A stretch of 64,000 nucleotides of DNA from Vibrio tubiashii (GTDB lineage Bacteria > Pseudomonadota > Gammaproteobacteria > Enterobacterales > Vibrionaceae), in contig JRWQ01000008.1 in assembly GCA_000775715.1 (NCBI GenBank), positions 310,001 through 374,000 of the forward strand, given 5' to 3'. The notes beneath the pieces were generated by a model. The model was not told where the DNA came from. It was given only the letters and a program-made list of their open reading frames with translations, and did not search any database. This document shows, piece by piece, positions 30,625 to 39,923 of this stretch. Position 1 is the stretch's first letter. Each line of letters begins with the position of its first letter. A program made the translations under genes and the position numbers.

Positions 30625-31449
30625 ATGTCTTACACCTGCCCTCTTTGCCACCAGAGTCTTTCACTTTCTGAGCGCACCTATCGTTGTCAGAACAACCACT
30701 CTTTTGATTTAGCTAAAGAGGGGTACATCAACCTGATGCCCGTTCAGCACAAGCGTTCAAAAGATCCTGGTGATAACAAAGAGATGATGCAGGCCCGTCG
30801 TCGCTTCCTTGAAAAAGACTACTACCAAGCGTTAAAGCAATATGTTGCCAAGCTATGTAGTGAAACTCTACGTGACACTCAACACCGCCTGTTAGACATC
30901 GGCTGTGGGGAAGGCTACTACACCACTGAAGTAGCGACTTCTCTAAACAATCAGTACGCTGATGCGAAAACATTTGGCCTAGATATCTCTAAGGTCGCCA
31001 TTCGTTATGCAGCCAAAAGATACCCGAATTGCCTTTTTTCGGTCGCATCGAGCCACCGACTCCCCTTTGACGAAAAAAGTCTCGATGCGGTTTTACGTAT
31101 CTACGCGCCTTGTAAGGCCGAAGAGTTGAGTCGAGTTGTTACCGACCAAGGTGTGGTGATTACCGTTACGCCTGCGGCTCGTCACCTATACCAACTGCGT
31201 GAAGAGATTTACCCAGATGTGAGACTTCATAGCGAAGAAGCAGAACCGATCGAAGGCTTCGTGCTTGAGAAACAAGAGAAGCTCTCTTATATGATGAAGC
31301 TTAGCGATGGTGACGCCCATGATCTGCTGCAAATGACGCCTTTTGCCTGGAAAGCCAGTAATGAGCTTCGCGAACGACTAAAGTCCGCTACACTGTTTGA
31401 ATGCGAGGCAGACTTCATGATTCGTGTTTATCGTAAAGTGGCCACTTAA
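30625..31449 (+). CDS. rlmA: 23S rRNA (guanine-745-N1)-methyltransferase RlmA
   Basis: The 274-residue enzyme starts with a zinc finger (CPLC at 5-8 and CQNNH), then HKRSKDPGDNKEMMQARRRFL, the SAM motif LDIGCGEGYYT and ending with a variable C-terminal domain. RlmA(I) methylates G745 of 23S rRNA in Gram-negative bacteria. Alone between the chemoreceptor and the ChaN-like gene. Confidence 0.92.
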   Translation: MSYTCPLCHQSLSLSERTYRCQNNHSFDLAKEGYINLMPVQHKRSKDPGDNKEMMQARRRFLEKDYYQALKQYVAKLCSETLRDTQHRLLDIGCGEGYYTTEVATSLNNQYADAKTFGLDISKVAIRYAAKRYPNCLFSVASSHRLPFDEKSLDAVLRIYAPCKAEELSRVVTDQGVVITVTPAARHLYQLREEIYPDVRLHSEEAEPIEGFVLEKQEKLSYMMKLSDGDAHDLLQMTPFAWKASNELRERLKSATLFECEADFMIRVYRKVAT

Positions 31450-31450
31450 G

Positions 31451-31469
31451 GATAATAATTCTCATTTTA
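31451..31469 (+). promoter_or_regulatory. Putative Fur box upstream of the ChaN-like gene
   Basis: GATAATAATTCTCATTTTA matches the 19-bp Fur consensus GATAATGATAATCATTATC at about 14 positions. It lies immediately after rlmA and about 58 bases before the ChaN-like ATG. Fur control fits the iron/heme role of ChaN relatives. Match counted by eye. Confidence 0.6.
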
Positions 31470-31526
31470 ATTGAGTTCTAATCTCGCCTCCATTACTATT
31501 GTCGGCCAATCTAATGGAGGCTCTTT

Positions 31527-32474
31527 ATGTTTCGGCGTTTTATCACTTCTCTTAGCGTTATCGCGCTTTCTGCTTGCTCTGCCACCTCTAACACACTACA
31601 GCAGCAATCCATCACCAGTTACTACGACTATCAGCTCTATTCTCCAGAGCGACAAGCTATCTCACCCTTCTCCCTTCCAAATGAGATAAAACAGGCTGAC
31701 GTCATTCTAGTAGGAGAATGGCATACACATGCCGGTATTCACCGCTTTCAAACAGAATTATTGAAGCAACGCCTTAACGATACCAAGGAAATCACCCTGT
31801 CTATGGAGCAATTTTCCAGAGACAAACAATCTACCGTTGACGCCTACTTAGCAGGAGAGATTGGCGAGCAAGTCCTTATTTCTCAATCTAACGCCTGGCC
31901 CAACTACGAAAGCGACTATCGCCCCTTGGTTGAACTCGCTAAAGCCAACCAGCTCGATATCATCGCTGCTAATGCACCTAAGCCATTTGTTCGTTGTATT
32001 GGACGCCAGGGTTTAAGCTACCTAGATAAGCTCAATGCGGACCAGCGACAACAGCTCGCAACTAACATAGATACCACTACCCGCCCATACAAAGAAAAGT
32101 TTATGGCTTCCATGCATCATGGCAAACCTGAGCAAACAGAGCGGCAGTATGCTGCACAAATCACTTGGGATGAGACAATGGCAGAGAGCATAGTCAACTA
32201 CCTTGAACGTCACCCCAACAAGCAAATCATCCATGTCGCGGGGAAATTTCATACTGAGCAAGGGCTAGGAACCAAGGCTTCTCTATTAAAGCGTAACCCT
32301 AACCTGAACGTGGTGGTCATTACCCCAACGGGTACACCGCTAGAAACCGTTGAGGGTGGAGAAGACTATTTACTAGAGGTGCTCGCTCCACCTGTGCGCT
32401 ATGTACAGAAAGAGAATCGCATGGCCGCATACCATAACCTTGCAAAGCGCAATGACGACCTCACCTGCAAGTAG
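31527..32474 (+). CDS. ChaN family lipoprotein
   Basis: The 315-residue protein has a lipoprotein signal (MFRRFITSLSVIALSAC, Cys17) and a ChaN-like domain with VGEWHTHAGIHRFQ, EQFSRD, and AANAPKPFVRCIGRQGL. ChaN relatives (ChaN of Campylobacter, PhuW of Pseudomonas) are surface or outer-membrane lipoproteins that bind heme and are iron-regulated. A Fur-like site upstream agrees. GGAGG precedes the ATG. Confidence 0.85.
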   Translation: MFRRFITSLSVIALSACSATSNTLQQQSITSYYDYQLYSPERQAISPFSLPNEIKQADVILVGEWHTHAGIHRFQTELLKQRLNDTKEITLSMEQFSRDKQSTVDAYLAGEIGEQVLISQSNAWPNYESDYRPLVELAKANQLDIIAANAPKPFVRCIGRQGLSYLDKLNADQRQQLATNIDTTTRPYKEKFMASMHHGKPEQTERQYAAQITWDETMAESIVNYLERHPNKQIIHVAGKFHTEQGLGTKASLLKRNPNLNVVVITPTGTPLETVEGGEDYLLEVLAPPVRYVQKENRMAAYHNLAKRNDDLTCK

Positions 32475-32501
32475 GCGCGTTTATTGCTTTTGTTACAATA
32501 G

Positions 32502-32534
32502 AAAGCCTTTGAACATGGTAGCTTCAAAGGCTTA
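32502..32534 (+). terminator. Hairpin after the ChaN-like gene
   Basis: AAGCCTTTGAA / TTCAAAGGCTT is a perfect 11-bp stem with a 9-base loop. There is no U-run, so it is at best an atypical terminator. Confidence 0.5.
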
Positions 32535-32648
32535 CAAAAACAGGCATGATTTATGCTTTGTTAGTTCAGATTCATTTATCAAATAAAACCCACAAGTTTT
32601 TAACTAAGCGGTCGATATAGTGTCTGAGGAAGATGTAAGGAGAGCATT

Positions 32649-33005
32649 ATGACACCAGTAGGAATGGAGACGGCTAAGCTGTCGCCAACCCAGCAGGTAA
32701 AGCCTCAAGCAGCGGCTCCCGATTCGAATGCGGGTCAAGCCCCACTTAAGGTTGAACAGAATAAAGTCACGCTTTCTGATGAAGGAAAGGCGTTGCTTGC
32801 TGCGCTACAAGAAATTGAAAAAGATAGCAAAGTGGCACAAGCAGGCGATAAAACCGTCGGCGATAAAGTAGAGTCTTTCGCTCACGGTGCATTGGGTATG
32901 GATCACCCAGACAAAATTAAAGAAGAGGACGACGGTTCCTATTCAGCGGGGCAATACCTTTCCGCAGCGGCAACCATTGGCGGCATTTTATTAGCCATAC
33001 TTTAG
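32649..33005 (+). CDS. Hypothetical protein with C-terminal hydrophobic tail
   Basis: A 118-residue protein I do not recognise. It has a strong RBS (TAAGGAG, 7 bases before ATG). The N-terminal half is Gln/Pro/Ala-rich and low complexity; the middle, VTLSDEGKALLAALQEIEKD, looks helical; the end, AGQYLSAAATIGGILLAIL, is a hydrophobic stretch that could insert in a membrane. No signal peptide. The codons and base composition are ordinary, so it is probably native. It stands alone between two hairpins. Confidence 0.65.
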   Translation: MTPVGMETAKLSPTQQVKPQAAAPDSNAGQAPLKVEQNKVTLSDEGKALLAALQEIEKDSKVAQAGDKTVGDKVESFAHGALGMDHPDKIKEEDDGSYSAGQYLSAAATIGGILLAIL

Positions 33006-33045
33006 CGTTTTAATTAATACAAACGCATTGATAACTTTTCTCCTC

Positions 33046-33076
33046 ACGACAAAGGATGCCATTTGTCGTTTATAAC
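33046..33076 (+). terminator. Terminator-like hairpin after the 118-aa ORF
   Basis: ACGACAAA / TTTGTCGT stem with a 7-8-base loop followed by a short T-rich stretch. Confidence 0.55.
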
Positions 33077-33204
33077 GCGTGCAGACCATAATTTGACTTT
33101 CATATTTATGGAAATCAATGCCGTGCGAAACTCCTTCTCACTTATCGATAAGCCCACTTTCAAGTGAATTTTCTCTACGGCGAAAAAGCGCATGTGGCAT
33201 CAAC

Positions 33205-34191
33205 TCAATCTCGTTTATTTACTGACAACACAGGGGGATAACCAAACGCCTTTTTGTACGCATTAGTAAAGTTCGATGGATGCCTGTAGCCAGCATGGTA
33301 AGCCACCTCTGTGATCGTTGCCAAACCTTGCTCTAAGTGTTTTCGTGCCACTTCTAGCCTTCTACGTCGAATATAGCTCTTGATACTACAACCGATCACT
33401 TCCTTGAACTTTCGCCTAAGGTTCGACTCGCTAGTTGCAACATACTCAGCGAGATCTTTTGCTGACAGGTCTTCATCCAACTGCTCTTCGATGTAATGAA
33501 CCAAGTCGTTAATCGACTTCTTCGCTTCGTTAGTCGTTGCCTTTGTTCCAGCAACATTGGCAGGCGCAATCATTTCTCGACTCATTAGCTGCTCAAACAC
33601 TTCCACCAGCAAGGCTTGTGTCTGAGATTCAAGCTTGATTTTTTTAAACAGTTCGCGGCTGGCATGGGTGTGGATAATACCGTGAACCAATTCCATAACC
33701 TTGGTATTCATACACAGTTCAAAATTGGCTAGGTGTTCGGAGACAAATTGAGCAACGACGCTCTCTGGCTCAATACGTTCCAAAATCCACTCAAGAGGAA
33801 TGAGGATCTTCAGCTTAGACACTTTATTCCCCTCAAGAACCGTTCGCCTAAAGGTTGCAGGTTTAGCAAGATTCACAACTAAACCCTTACTTCCGGATTC
33901 TGAATCCATTACAAAGCTAAGATCGTCATAGCTAAAATCAAGCTTTCCTTCTAACAAGATCACGAAAATCATCGCTTTACGCGCTGTAGAGATAACATGG
34001 TGATCTTTTAGCTCTGTGGTTGAGCCCCAATGAAGCGAGAACCCTTGCTTCACTTTATATGTATCCACATCCCCTTCCAGCAAAGGGTCAGATTCAGCTA
34101 AATTTTCTGACACCATCTGATGCTTGTCTCCACTTTCAACCCAACGGACAAGTGCACTTTTTTTGAATGATGTTGGAGCTCGACGGTTCAT
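33205..34191 (-). CDS. AraC-family regulator, siderophore-cluster type
   Basis: The 328-residue protein has a C-terminal AraC DNA-binding domain (about 230-325) with LSAKDLAEYVATSESNLRRKFKEVIG and ITEVAYHAGYRHPSNFTNAYKKAFGYPP, and an N-terminal ligand/regulatory domain of the PchR type. It is divergent from an esterase and TonB receptor with a Fur box between them. V. cholerae VctR, an AraC-type regulator next to the enterobactin receptor VctA, is the closest precedent I know. It likely activates the adjacent uptake genes when the ferric siderophore is present (inference). Confidence 0.82.
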   Translation of the reverse strand: MNRRAPTSFKKSALVRWVESGDKHQMVSENLAESDPLLEGDVDTYKVKQGFSLHWGSTTELKDHHVISTARKAMIFVILLEGKLDFSYDDLSFVMDSESGSKGLVVNLAKPATFRRTVLEGNKVSKLKILIPLEWILERIEPESVVAQFVSEHLANFELCMNTKVMELVHGIIHTHASRELFKKIKLESQTQALLVEVFEQLMSREMIAPANVAGTKATTNEAKKSINDLVHYIEEQLDEDLSAKDLAEYVATSESNLRRKFKEVIGCSIKSYIRRRRLEVARKHLEQGLATITEVAYHAGYRHPSNFTNAYKKAFGYPPVLSVNKRD

Positions 34192-34271
34192 ACCTACCTG
34201 CCAATTTTAATAACAATACAGTCATTTTGGATAACCAAATGTTCTGTTACCTACTGCAAAACAAAATTAAC

Positions 34272-34290
34272 ATAAATGATAATCAATATC
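34272..34290. promoter_or_regulatory. Putative Fur box in divergent siderophore promoter
   Basis: ATAAATGATAATCAATATC matches the Fur consensus at about 15 of 19 positions and sits 24 bases before the esterase ATG, inside the 122-bp divergent region shared with the AraC gene. Confidence 0.75.
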
Positions 34291-34313
34291 ATTAAATGAA
34301 AGATAGGTAATCA

Positions 34314-35909
34314 ATGAAATGGATCCTTCTTATTACTGCTCTACTTGTTCAAGCGTCTAATGTGCATGCAATGACAATTAAAGGAGAAAACGCTCAACAT
34401 ATCGACGTCGATTTATCACAACAGACTTTCATCGCCGTCAGCAAACCCAGTTATTTCCGCGGATACATCCGCAGCAATAAATTCATAAACAGTGTGACGG
34501 CATACAATTCTGTAGGAGATCCCGTCAAACAACTACTGAACGGAAAATCAAAAGAGATGGAAATCTTTTGGTTAGTAGACAAGACCGACACCTACCAGAT
34601 CAAATTTGACTTAGATAAACGAGATTCAGCAAAAATAGAGCTAAGCCTTCAATCGCTCCCTCTCAAAGATGATCAATACCTGTCTCCAAAAGTGACTAAA
34701 TTCATCAGCCCATTGATCGAACAAACAGCGAACGAGCTTACCGAAGACAAAATAGCCACCCAAAAAAGGTTTTGGCAGCAAGTAAAAGCCAGCGGTACAC
34801 CCCTGGTCGAATACACCCAGAATGACAAAGCAATTGTGACTTTCTTGTATCAAGGAAAAGTCGATAATGTGCGTATCTTAGGTGCGCCTTATGGTGGACA
34901 TGTCCAACTCAGTCAACTCGCTGAGAGTGATATATGGTTTCATTCGGTGGAAGTGCCAAGCGATACTCGCCTGTCCTATCGAGTCGCCCCAAACGTACCT
35001 CAGTTACGTCAAAATAAGAATCGCGAACAACGCAAAGCAGTCTTAGCGACCGCACAGCTCGACCCGTTAAATCAGCAACCCGCTTTTGGTGAAAACACAG
35101 GACTGTTTGGCGCCGCATCAACTCTGACTTTAGCTCGCGCAGAGAGTGACCAAGTGGCTCAACAGCAAGGACATCCAAAAGGGAGCGTCAGCCACTTTAG
35201 TTATCAAGATTCACCCCGTAGTGAGCCGAGAGAGATTGGGATCTACACGCCAAACAAACTATACCCTATCGAGAATAATGCTCCTCTATTGGTGCTGTTT
35301 GATGGCGATTCATACCTCAATAAAGTTCCTACTCCACTGATCATCGACAACCTAATCGCAAGTAAACGTGTTCCGCCAATGAGGGTGGTTTTCTTTAACC
35401 CGCCAAGACCTAGCATGAGAGGTAAAGAGCTAACACCCAACAAAGCATTCGCAGATATGCTCGCCAATCAGTTCATGCCTTGGCTATGTACCACTCACTC
35501 TATTTGCCCATCGTCTGAGCATACCATCCTATCGGGTTCTAGCTATGGTGGTCTGGCGTCTATGTACATTGCCCTCCAACACCCTCAACGGTTTGGAAAA
35601 GTATTGAGCCTATCTGGTTCATTTTGGTGGGAGCCCAACAAGAGCAAGCACACAAACCCGGAGTTCAATAGCTGGATGTCTGAACTCGTCGCATCACAAC
35701 CGAAAAAAGACTTAGACATTTATCTCACTGCGGGTTTGTTCGAAGTCGAACCCAAACACGCAAGTATTCTTCAAACAAATCAACAGCTTTTCAGCACGAT
35801 CCAAAGTAAAGGCTATAACGTCCACTTTGAACGTGTCGCAAGCGGCCATGACTATTTTAGCTGGCGTATCAAGTTAGCTGATGGACTTACCGTCTTGTTC
35901 AGCCATTAA
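34314..35909 (+). CDS. Exported Fes-type siderophore esterase
   Basis: The 531-residue protein has a signal peptide (MKWILLITALLVQASNVHA), a beta-rich N-terminal region and a C-terminal esterase-D/Fes-type alpha/beta hydrolase (about 300-530). The nucleophile elbow SGSSYGG gives Ser410, and His512 is in SGHDYFSW; the acid is probably around LTAGLFEVEP. Enterobactin esterases such as cytoplasmic Fes hydrolyse the trilactone; IroE, Cee and PfeE do this in the periplasm, and the signal peptide puts this protein there too. It is 21 bases upstream of the TonB receptor, so they form an operon. The substrate class, catecholate, is inferred from context. Confidence 0.82.
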   Translation: MKWILLITALLVQASNVHAMTIKGENAQHIDVDLSQQTFIAVSKPSYFRGYIRSNKFINSVTAYNSVGDPVKQLLNGKSKEMEIFWLVDKTDTYQIKFDLDKRDSAKIELSLQSLPLKDDQYLSPKVTKFISPLIEQTANELTEDKIATQKRFWQQVKASGTPLVEYTQNDKAIVTFLYQGKVDNVRILGAPYGGHVQLSQLAESDIWFHSVEVPSDTRLSYRVAPNVPQLRQNKNREQRKAVLATAQLDPLNQQPAFGENTGLFGAASTLTLARAESDQVAQQQGHPKGSVSHFSYQDSPRSEPREIGIYTPNKLYPIENNAPLLVLFDGDSYLNKVPTPLIIDNLIASKRVPPMRVVFFNPPRPSMRGKELTPNKAFADMLANQFMPWLCTTHSICPSSEHTILSGSSYGGLASMYIALQHPQRFGKVLSLSGSFWWEPNKSKHTNPEFNSWMSELVASQPKKDLDIYLTAGLFEVEPKHASILQTNQQLFSTIQSKGYNVHFERVASGHDYFSWRIKLADGLTVLFSH

Positions 35910-35930
35910 GTACCAAGGAAAACAAACAAA

Positions 35931-37913
35931 ATGGAACATAATAAAATCAAAAAAAGTAGTCTAGCAGTGGCTACTGCTTTGGCATCTGTTGTGTCTTTAC
36001 CGACATTGGCAAGCGATATTACCAAACACACAGAAACCATAGTCGTTACCGCAAACCAATACCAAACTTCTGTGAAAGATGCTCCCGCGTCGATATCGGT
36101 GATAACTCGTGAAGAGATCGATAAACTTCCCGCGACGGATATTACCACTGCACTAGAAAGTGTTGCAGGTGTTCATATCGCTAAAACAACTGGCGCAGAG
36201 CCTAGAGTTATCATTCGAGGTCTTCAAAACCAAAATTCTTCCAACGGTAACTACACCTTGTTTCTAGTAAACGGTCGACGAATCAGTTCAAGTGAAACCG
36301 TCATCCGGGGTGCTTCTTTTGATCTGTCGAGCATTCCTATGAGCGCGATAGAACAAATCGAAGTCGTTCGTGGGCCGATGTCCTCTCTGTATGGAAGTGA
36401 AGCTATTGGTGGTGTGGTGAACGTAATTCTCAAAACACCTACCAGCGACACTCACGTCGCCGGTAGCATAACCTACAGCACACCAGAAGATCATAATGCA
36501 AACGCCCTAGTGTCCAATGCTGATGGGCAGTTAACCAGTGGTAATGCTTTTATCAGTGGCTCGATTATACCAGACGTACTAACCTACACCGCGACTGTCG
36601 ATGTAAGCGATAAAAACGCTTGGTTCCCGGACAATGCTGGCAGTACTTTTTCCCCTCAGTCTGAGCAAAAACGCCAATCGTTTCGGGGCTCACTCAACTG
36701 GGTCGCCACCGAGCAAGACGAATTCTATTTAGATGTTGCTTACTCGAACGACGAACGCGTAGAACATAGTTACTTCAGCTCATCAAATCGATTACTGACC
36801 AGTTACTATGACGGTAAAAAACTCTCGAGTACCTTAGGCTACTTGAGAAGCTGGGACTGGGGTGAATCAGACGCGAGTTACTTCTACGAATCATCACAAG
36901 TGAATGAAAACAACTTCCACCCAATGGTTGATGAAACAGAAATGACGCAAAACAATCATACCTTTGATGCTCGCGTTACCCTTGATCAACTTGAAAACCA
37001 ACTTATCTCTGTAGGCGCACAAGTAGCGTATAGTGAAGTTGAGAACCAGCGCGATTATTCTAGTTCGCGATCGGTCACCCAAAGCGCTGTTTACGCGCAA
37101 GATGAGTACTCACTTAGCGATGATCTGACGGCTACGTTGAGTGGACGCCTCACTCATAACAACCAGTTCGGTAACGACTTTAGTCCTCGCCTATACTTAG
37201 TGTACAACGGAATTGAAAATCTAACCTTCAAAGGTGGATACGGGGAAGGGTTTAAAGCTCCAACGCTGTTCCAATCATCTAAAGACTTCTCTCTAGTCAG
37301 TTGTGGTGGACGTTGTACCTTAATAGGCAACCCAGATCTAAAGCCTCAAACGTCTAAAACCTACGAATTCTCAGCGATGTACTCAGGTTCAGTTGGGTAT
37401 GTTCAAGCAACAGCGTTTTTCAATGATGTCAAGAACCTCATCGACCGAGATTTAGACCCATTTTTCAACGGTTCATCTAACATTATTCAATATGAAAACG
37501 TGGATAGAGTTGAGACCAAAGGGATAGAGCTAGAAGGCGAGTACGATATTTCAGCGGATTGGTTCCTTACCATGAATGCAACCTACACGGACGCCAAAAA
37601 TAAACAGGACAATACAGATATCTCCTACACACCCGAGTGGCTGGCCAATGCCAGTTTGAACTGGCAAGCAATGAAAGCCCTAACGCTGTTTGCCGGAGTC
37701 AACTACACAGGCAACCAGAAAGATGGCAGCGACAATAAGCTAGACCCGTACTCTATCGTTTCGATTGGTGGCTCATACGCAATTAACAACAACGTCAAGC
37801 TTAGAACAGGGATTACCAACTTAACTGACGAAAGGTTGGATCAATCAACACTCGACTACGAAGCAACCGAACAAGGTCGCACTTACTATTTCAAAGTTGA
37901 TTTCGAGTTCTAG
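35931..37913 (+). CDS. TonB-dependent catecholate siderophore receptor (IrgA/VctA-like)
   Basis: A 660-residue outer-membrane receptor: signal peptide ending at LAS (about 28), TonB box ETIVVTA, plug domain (about 45-165; PASISVITREEIDKLP, RVIIRGLQNQ, IEQIEVVRGPMSSLYGSEAIGGVVNVI), and a 22-strand barrel ending in FKVDFEF with terminal Phe. The closest known relatives by motif and length are V. cholerae IrgA and VctA, which import ferric enterobactin and linear catecholates. An adjacent cysteine pair, SCGGRC, lies in an extracellular loop. Likely Fur-regulated through the upstream box. Confidence 0.9.
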   Translation: MEHNKIKKSSLAVATALASVVSLPTLASDITKHTETIVVTANQYQTSVKDAPASISVITREEIDKLPATDITTALESVAGVHIAKTTGAEPRVIIRGLQNQNSSNGNYTLFLVNGRRISSSETVIRGASFDLSSIPMSAIEQIEVVRGPMSSLYGSEAIGGVVNVILKTPTSDTHVAGSITYSTPEDHNANALVSNADGQLTSGNAFISGSIIPDVLTYTATVDVSDKNAWFPDNAGSTFSPQSEQKRQSFRGSLNWVATEQDEFYLDVAYSNDERVEHSYFSSSNRLLTSYYDGKKLSSTLGYLRSWDWGESDASYFYESSQVNENNFHPMVDETEMTQNNHTFDARVTLDQLENQLISVGAQVAYSEVENQRDYSSSRSVTQSAVYAQDEYSLSDDLTATLSGRLTHNNQFGNDFSPRLYLVYNGIENLTFKGGYGEGFKAPTLFQSSKDFSLVSCGGRCTLIGNPDLKPQTSKTYEFSAMYSGSVGYVQATAFFNDVKNLIDRDLDPFFNGSSNIIQYENVDRVETKGIELEGEYDISADWFLTMNATYTDAKNKQDNTDISYTPEWLANASLNWQAMKALTLFAGVNYTGNQKDGSDNKLDPYSIVSIGGSYAINNNVKLRTGITNLTDERLDQSTLDYEATEQGRTYYFKVDFEF

Positions 37914-37928
37914 ACTTACCTCCTCAAT

Positions 37929-37961
37929 TGAAAAGAGCGCCGTTAAAAGCGCTCTTTTGTT
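37929..37961 (+). terminator. Terminator after the siderophore receptor
   Basis: AAAAGAGCGC / GCGCTCTTTT stem, 8-base loop, T-tract. Confidence 0.88.
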
Positions 37962-38057
37962 GACTATCGATGCACAAATCCGCTGCTAAAAGGAGCCTAG
38001 CGAGCTTAACCTGCTCAAACGTATCAACTGGATATACCTGACCAACAAAGCTGACGG

Positions 38058-39734
38058 TTATTTGATTTCAGTTTGTTGTGACTGATTAACCATATGTAAA
38101 TGCACATCTTGCTGAGGGAAAGGAATCGAGATGCCTTCTCGATCAAACCTCAATTTCACCTCTTTGGTCACATCCCAATAGACATCCCAGTAATCATCGG
38201 TCTTCACCCAGGGGCGAACAATAAAGTCGACCGAAGAGGTATTTAAAGTATGTACGCGGATATTTGGCTCTGGTGTACGCAATACTGCAGGATGTTCAGT
38301 AATGATATCAGTCAAAATAGCTTCGGCTTTAAGCAGATCATCGTTATAGCCAATGCCAAATACCATATCGACACGTCTGACTCGTTCATGCGTCACATTC
38401 TTAATGACGTCACCCCATATTTTGCCATTCGGGATAATAATAATTTGGTTATCAAAAGTCTTGATCGTAGTGTTGACCAAGCTCATATGACTCACTTTGC
38501 CATCCACACCACCAGCGAAAACGAAATCACCCACATCAAACGGTTTGTAGATTAATAGCATCATACCTGCGGCGAAGTTCGAAAGTGTATCTTGCAAGGC
38601 AAAACCGACAATAACACCGGCAATACCAAAACCTGTCAGTACCGGGGCTAAGTTAAGACCGATCTGTGACAAGCCGACTAGAATACCTATCACCCATACC
38701 GCATTGCCCGACATGCCAATAAAGAAGTCCTGCATCAGCTGAGACAACTTAAGGTTTTTCGACACCACTGCTTTACTAGTGATTTTGCGCACCAACTTAG
38801 CAAGCACACTAGTGGCAAAAATAATCAGGCCAAAGATAAACAGCTGGAATAGATGCTGAGGCGCGTTATTCGCCACCCAATCCCAGATTTTAGCCGACCA
38901 ATGAGACATAATCGTTATAACAACACGGCCATCAAGTAAATCTTGAGTGATACTGCCTGTCACCTCGAAGTTAAGACGCTTGTACTCAGAAGTATCAATA
39001 CCGACTTGGTCCCCAATTGAAATCAAAGATTTTAAGCTATCAACCGCGATATTCATTCGCTGTTGAACAATTAGCTGCCCTAACTGCAAAGAGGCATGCT
39101 CTGAATCTGGACTGACTGATAGCTGCCGATCTATAAGGCCTATCTGTTGATTTAAATACTCTACCGAGGCAGAGGTCAGCCTCAAGCGTTTGCTTAGTGA
39201 ATCTTTAAACCGAGCATAAGAGAGGTGCTCATCTTCTCCAAGCGCATTTAGCCAATCGATATTCTCCCATGCTGATTGCATAGTGGTATCAAGATAGTGC
39301 TGTAACTCTTGTAGGTCGTTTAACAACGCGAGTTTGTCTTCCGCTTTGGCGGAGTCAATCTCGGCATTTAACGTTTTAATTTTCCCTTCGAGGTAACGGC
39401 GCGCGTTATCGACATACTCTTGCTGCCGTTTGATTTGATCCAGTAACTTATCATTTGAAAGTGAACCTTTGCGCACAGCAGTATGAAGAGCCCCTCTTAA
39501 GCTCTCGTTCTTTTGAAAAAGCTTGAGCTGAAGAGCATCTTTTTCACCTCCAGTCACTGTTTCGACTGAATCTACCAGTTCACTTAGTTCATCGCTGATC
39601 CGCTCTATCTCAAGCTCTTGCTTGCTCGGTTGTACAGGCTCTTGAGAGGCGAATGCACTCCCAACGAGCGAACCGAACACAAGAGCAACACCAACAGCAA
39701 ATAGACGAATATTCTTAAGAGACATTAAGTCCAT
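38058..39734 (-). CDS. MscS-family mechanosensitive channel with periplasmic coiled-coil domain
   Basis: The 558-residue protein has a signal peptide (cleavage near SAFA, about 29), a long periplasmic helical region (30-270), about three membrane helices (290-400), and the MscS pore and vestibule: GFGIAGVIVGFALQDTLSNFAAG, LLIYKPFDVGDFV, INTTIKT-like VNTTIKTFDNQIIIIPNG. It opens on membrane tension to release solutes on osmotic downshock. Start at 39734 is supported by AGAGG 5 bases upstream. It is larger than MscS (286 aa) but smaller than MscK. Confidence 0.9.
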   Translation of the reverse strand: MDLMSLKNIRLFAVGVALVFGSLVGSAFASQEPVQPSKQELEIERISDELSELVDSVETVTGGEKDALQLKLFQKNESLRGALHTAVRKGSLSNDKLLDQIKRQQEYVDNARRYLEGKIKTLNAEIDSAKAEDKLALLNDLQELQHYLDTTMQSAWENIDWLNALGEDEHLSYARFKDSLSKRLRLTSASVEYLNQQIGLIDRQLSVSPDSEHASLQLGQLIVQQRMNIAVDSLKSLISIGDQVGIDTSEYKRLNFEVTGSITQDLLDGRVVITIMSHWSAKIWDWVANNAPQHLFQLFIFGLIIFATSVLAKLVRKITSKAVVSKNLKLSQLMQDFFIGMSGNAVWVIGILVGLSQIGLNLAPVLTGFGIAGVIVGFALQDTLSNFAAGMMLLIYKPFDVGDFVFAGGVDGKVSHMSLVNTTIKTFDNQIIIIPNGKIWGDVIKNVTHERVRRVDMVFGIGYNDDLLKAEAILTDIITEHPAVLRTPEPNIRVHTLNTSSVDFIVRPWVKTDDYWDVYWDVTKEVKLRFDREGISIPFPQQDVHLHMVNQSQQTEIK

Positions 39735-39893
39735 GATGCCCTCTAATTAAAAATACATGTTTAGGGGTGGTAAGTACCGTTCCAGTTTAGCCTACGGCTC
39801 TAGGGGAGCACAATGTAGCAAGTCAGCAGAAAAAGAGGCAATGGAAGGTTTTTTGACTACTAATAAATATTGAAGGGTGCCAGTAGTCATCGG

Positions 39894-39911
39894 TATAGCT
39901 AACTAGCTATA
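39894..39911. repeat. Perfect inverted repeat near ycgN 3' end
   Basis: TATAGCTA-AC-TAGCTATA, 13 bases before the ycgN stop, between two leftward genes. No U-run; role unclear. Confidence 0.4.
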
Positions 39912-39923
39912 AATGCAAAAAAC

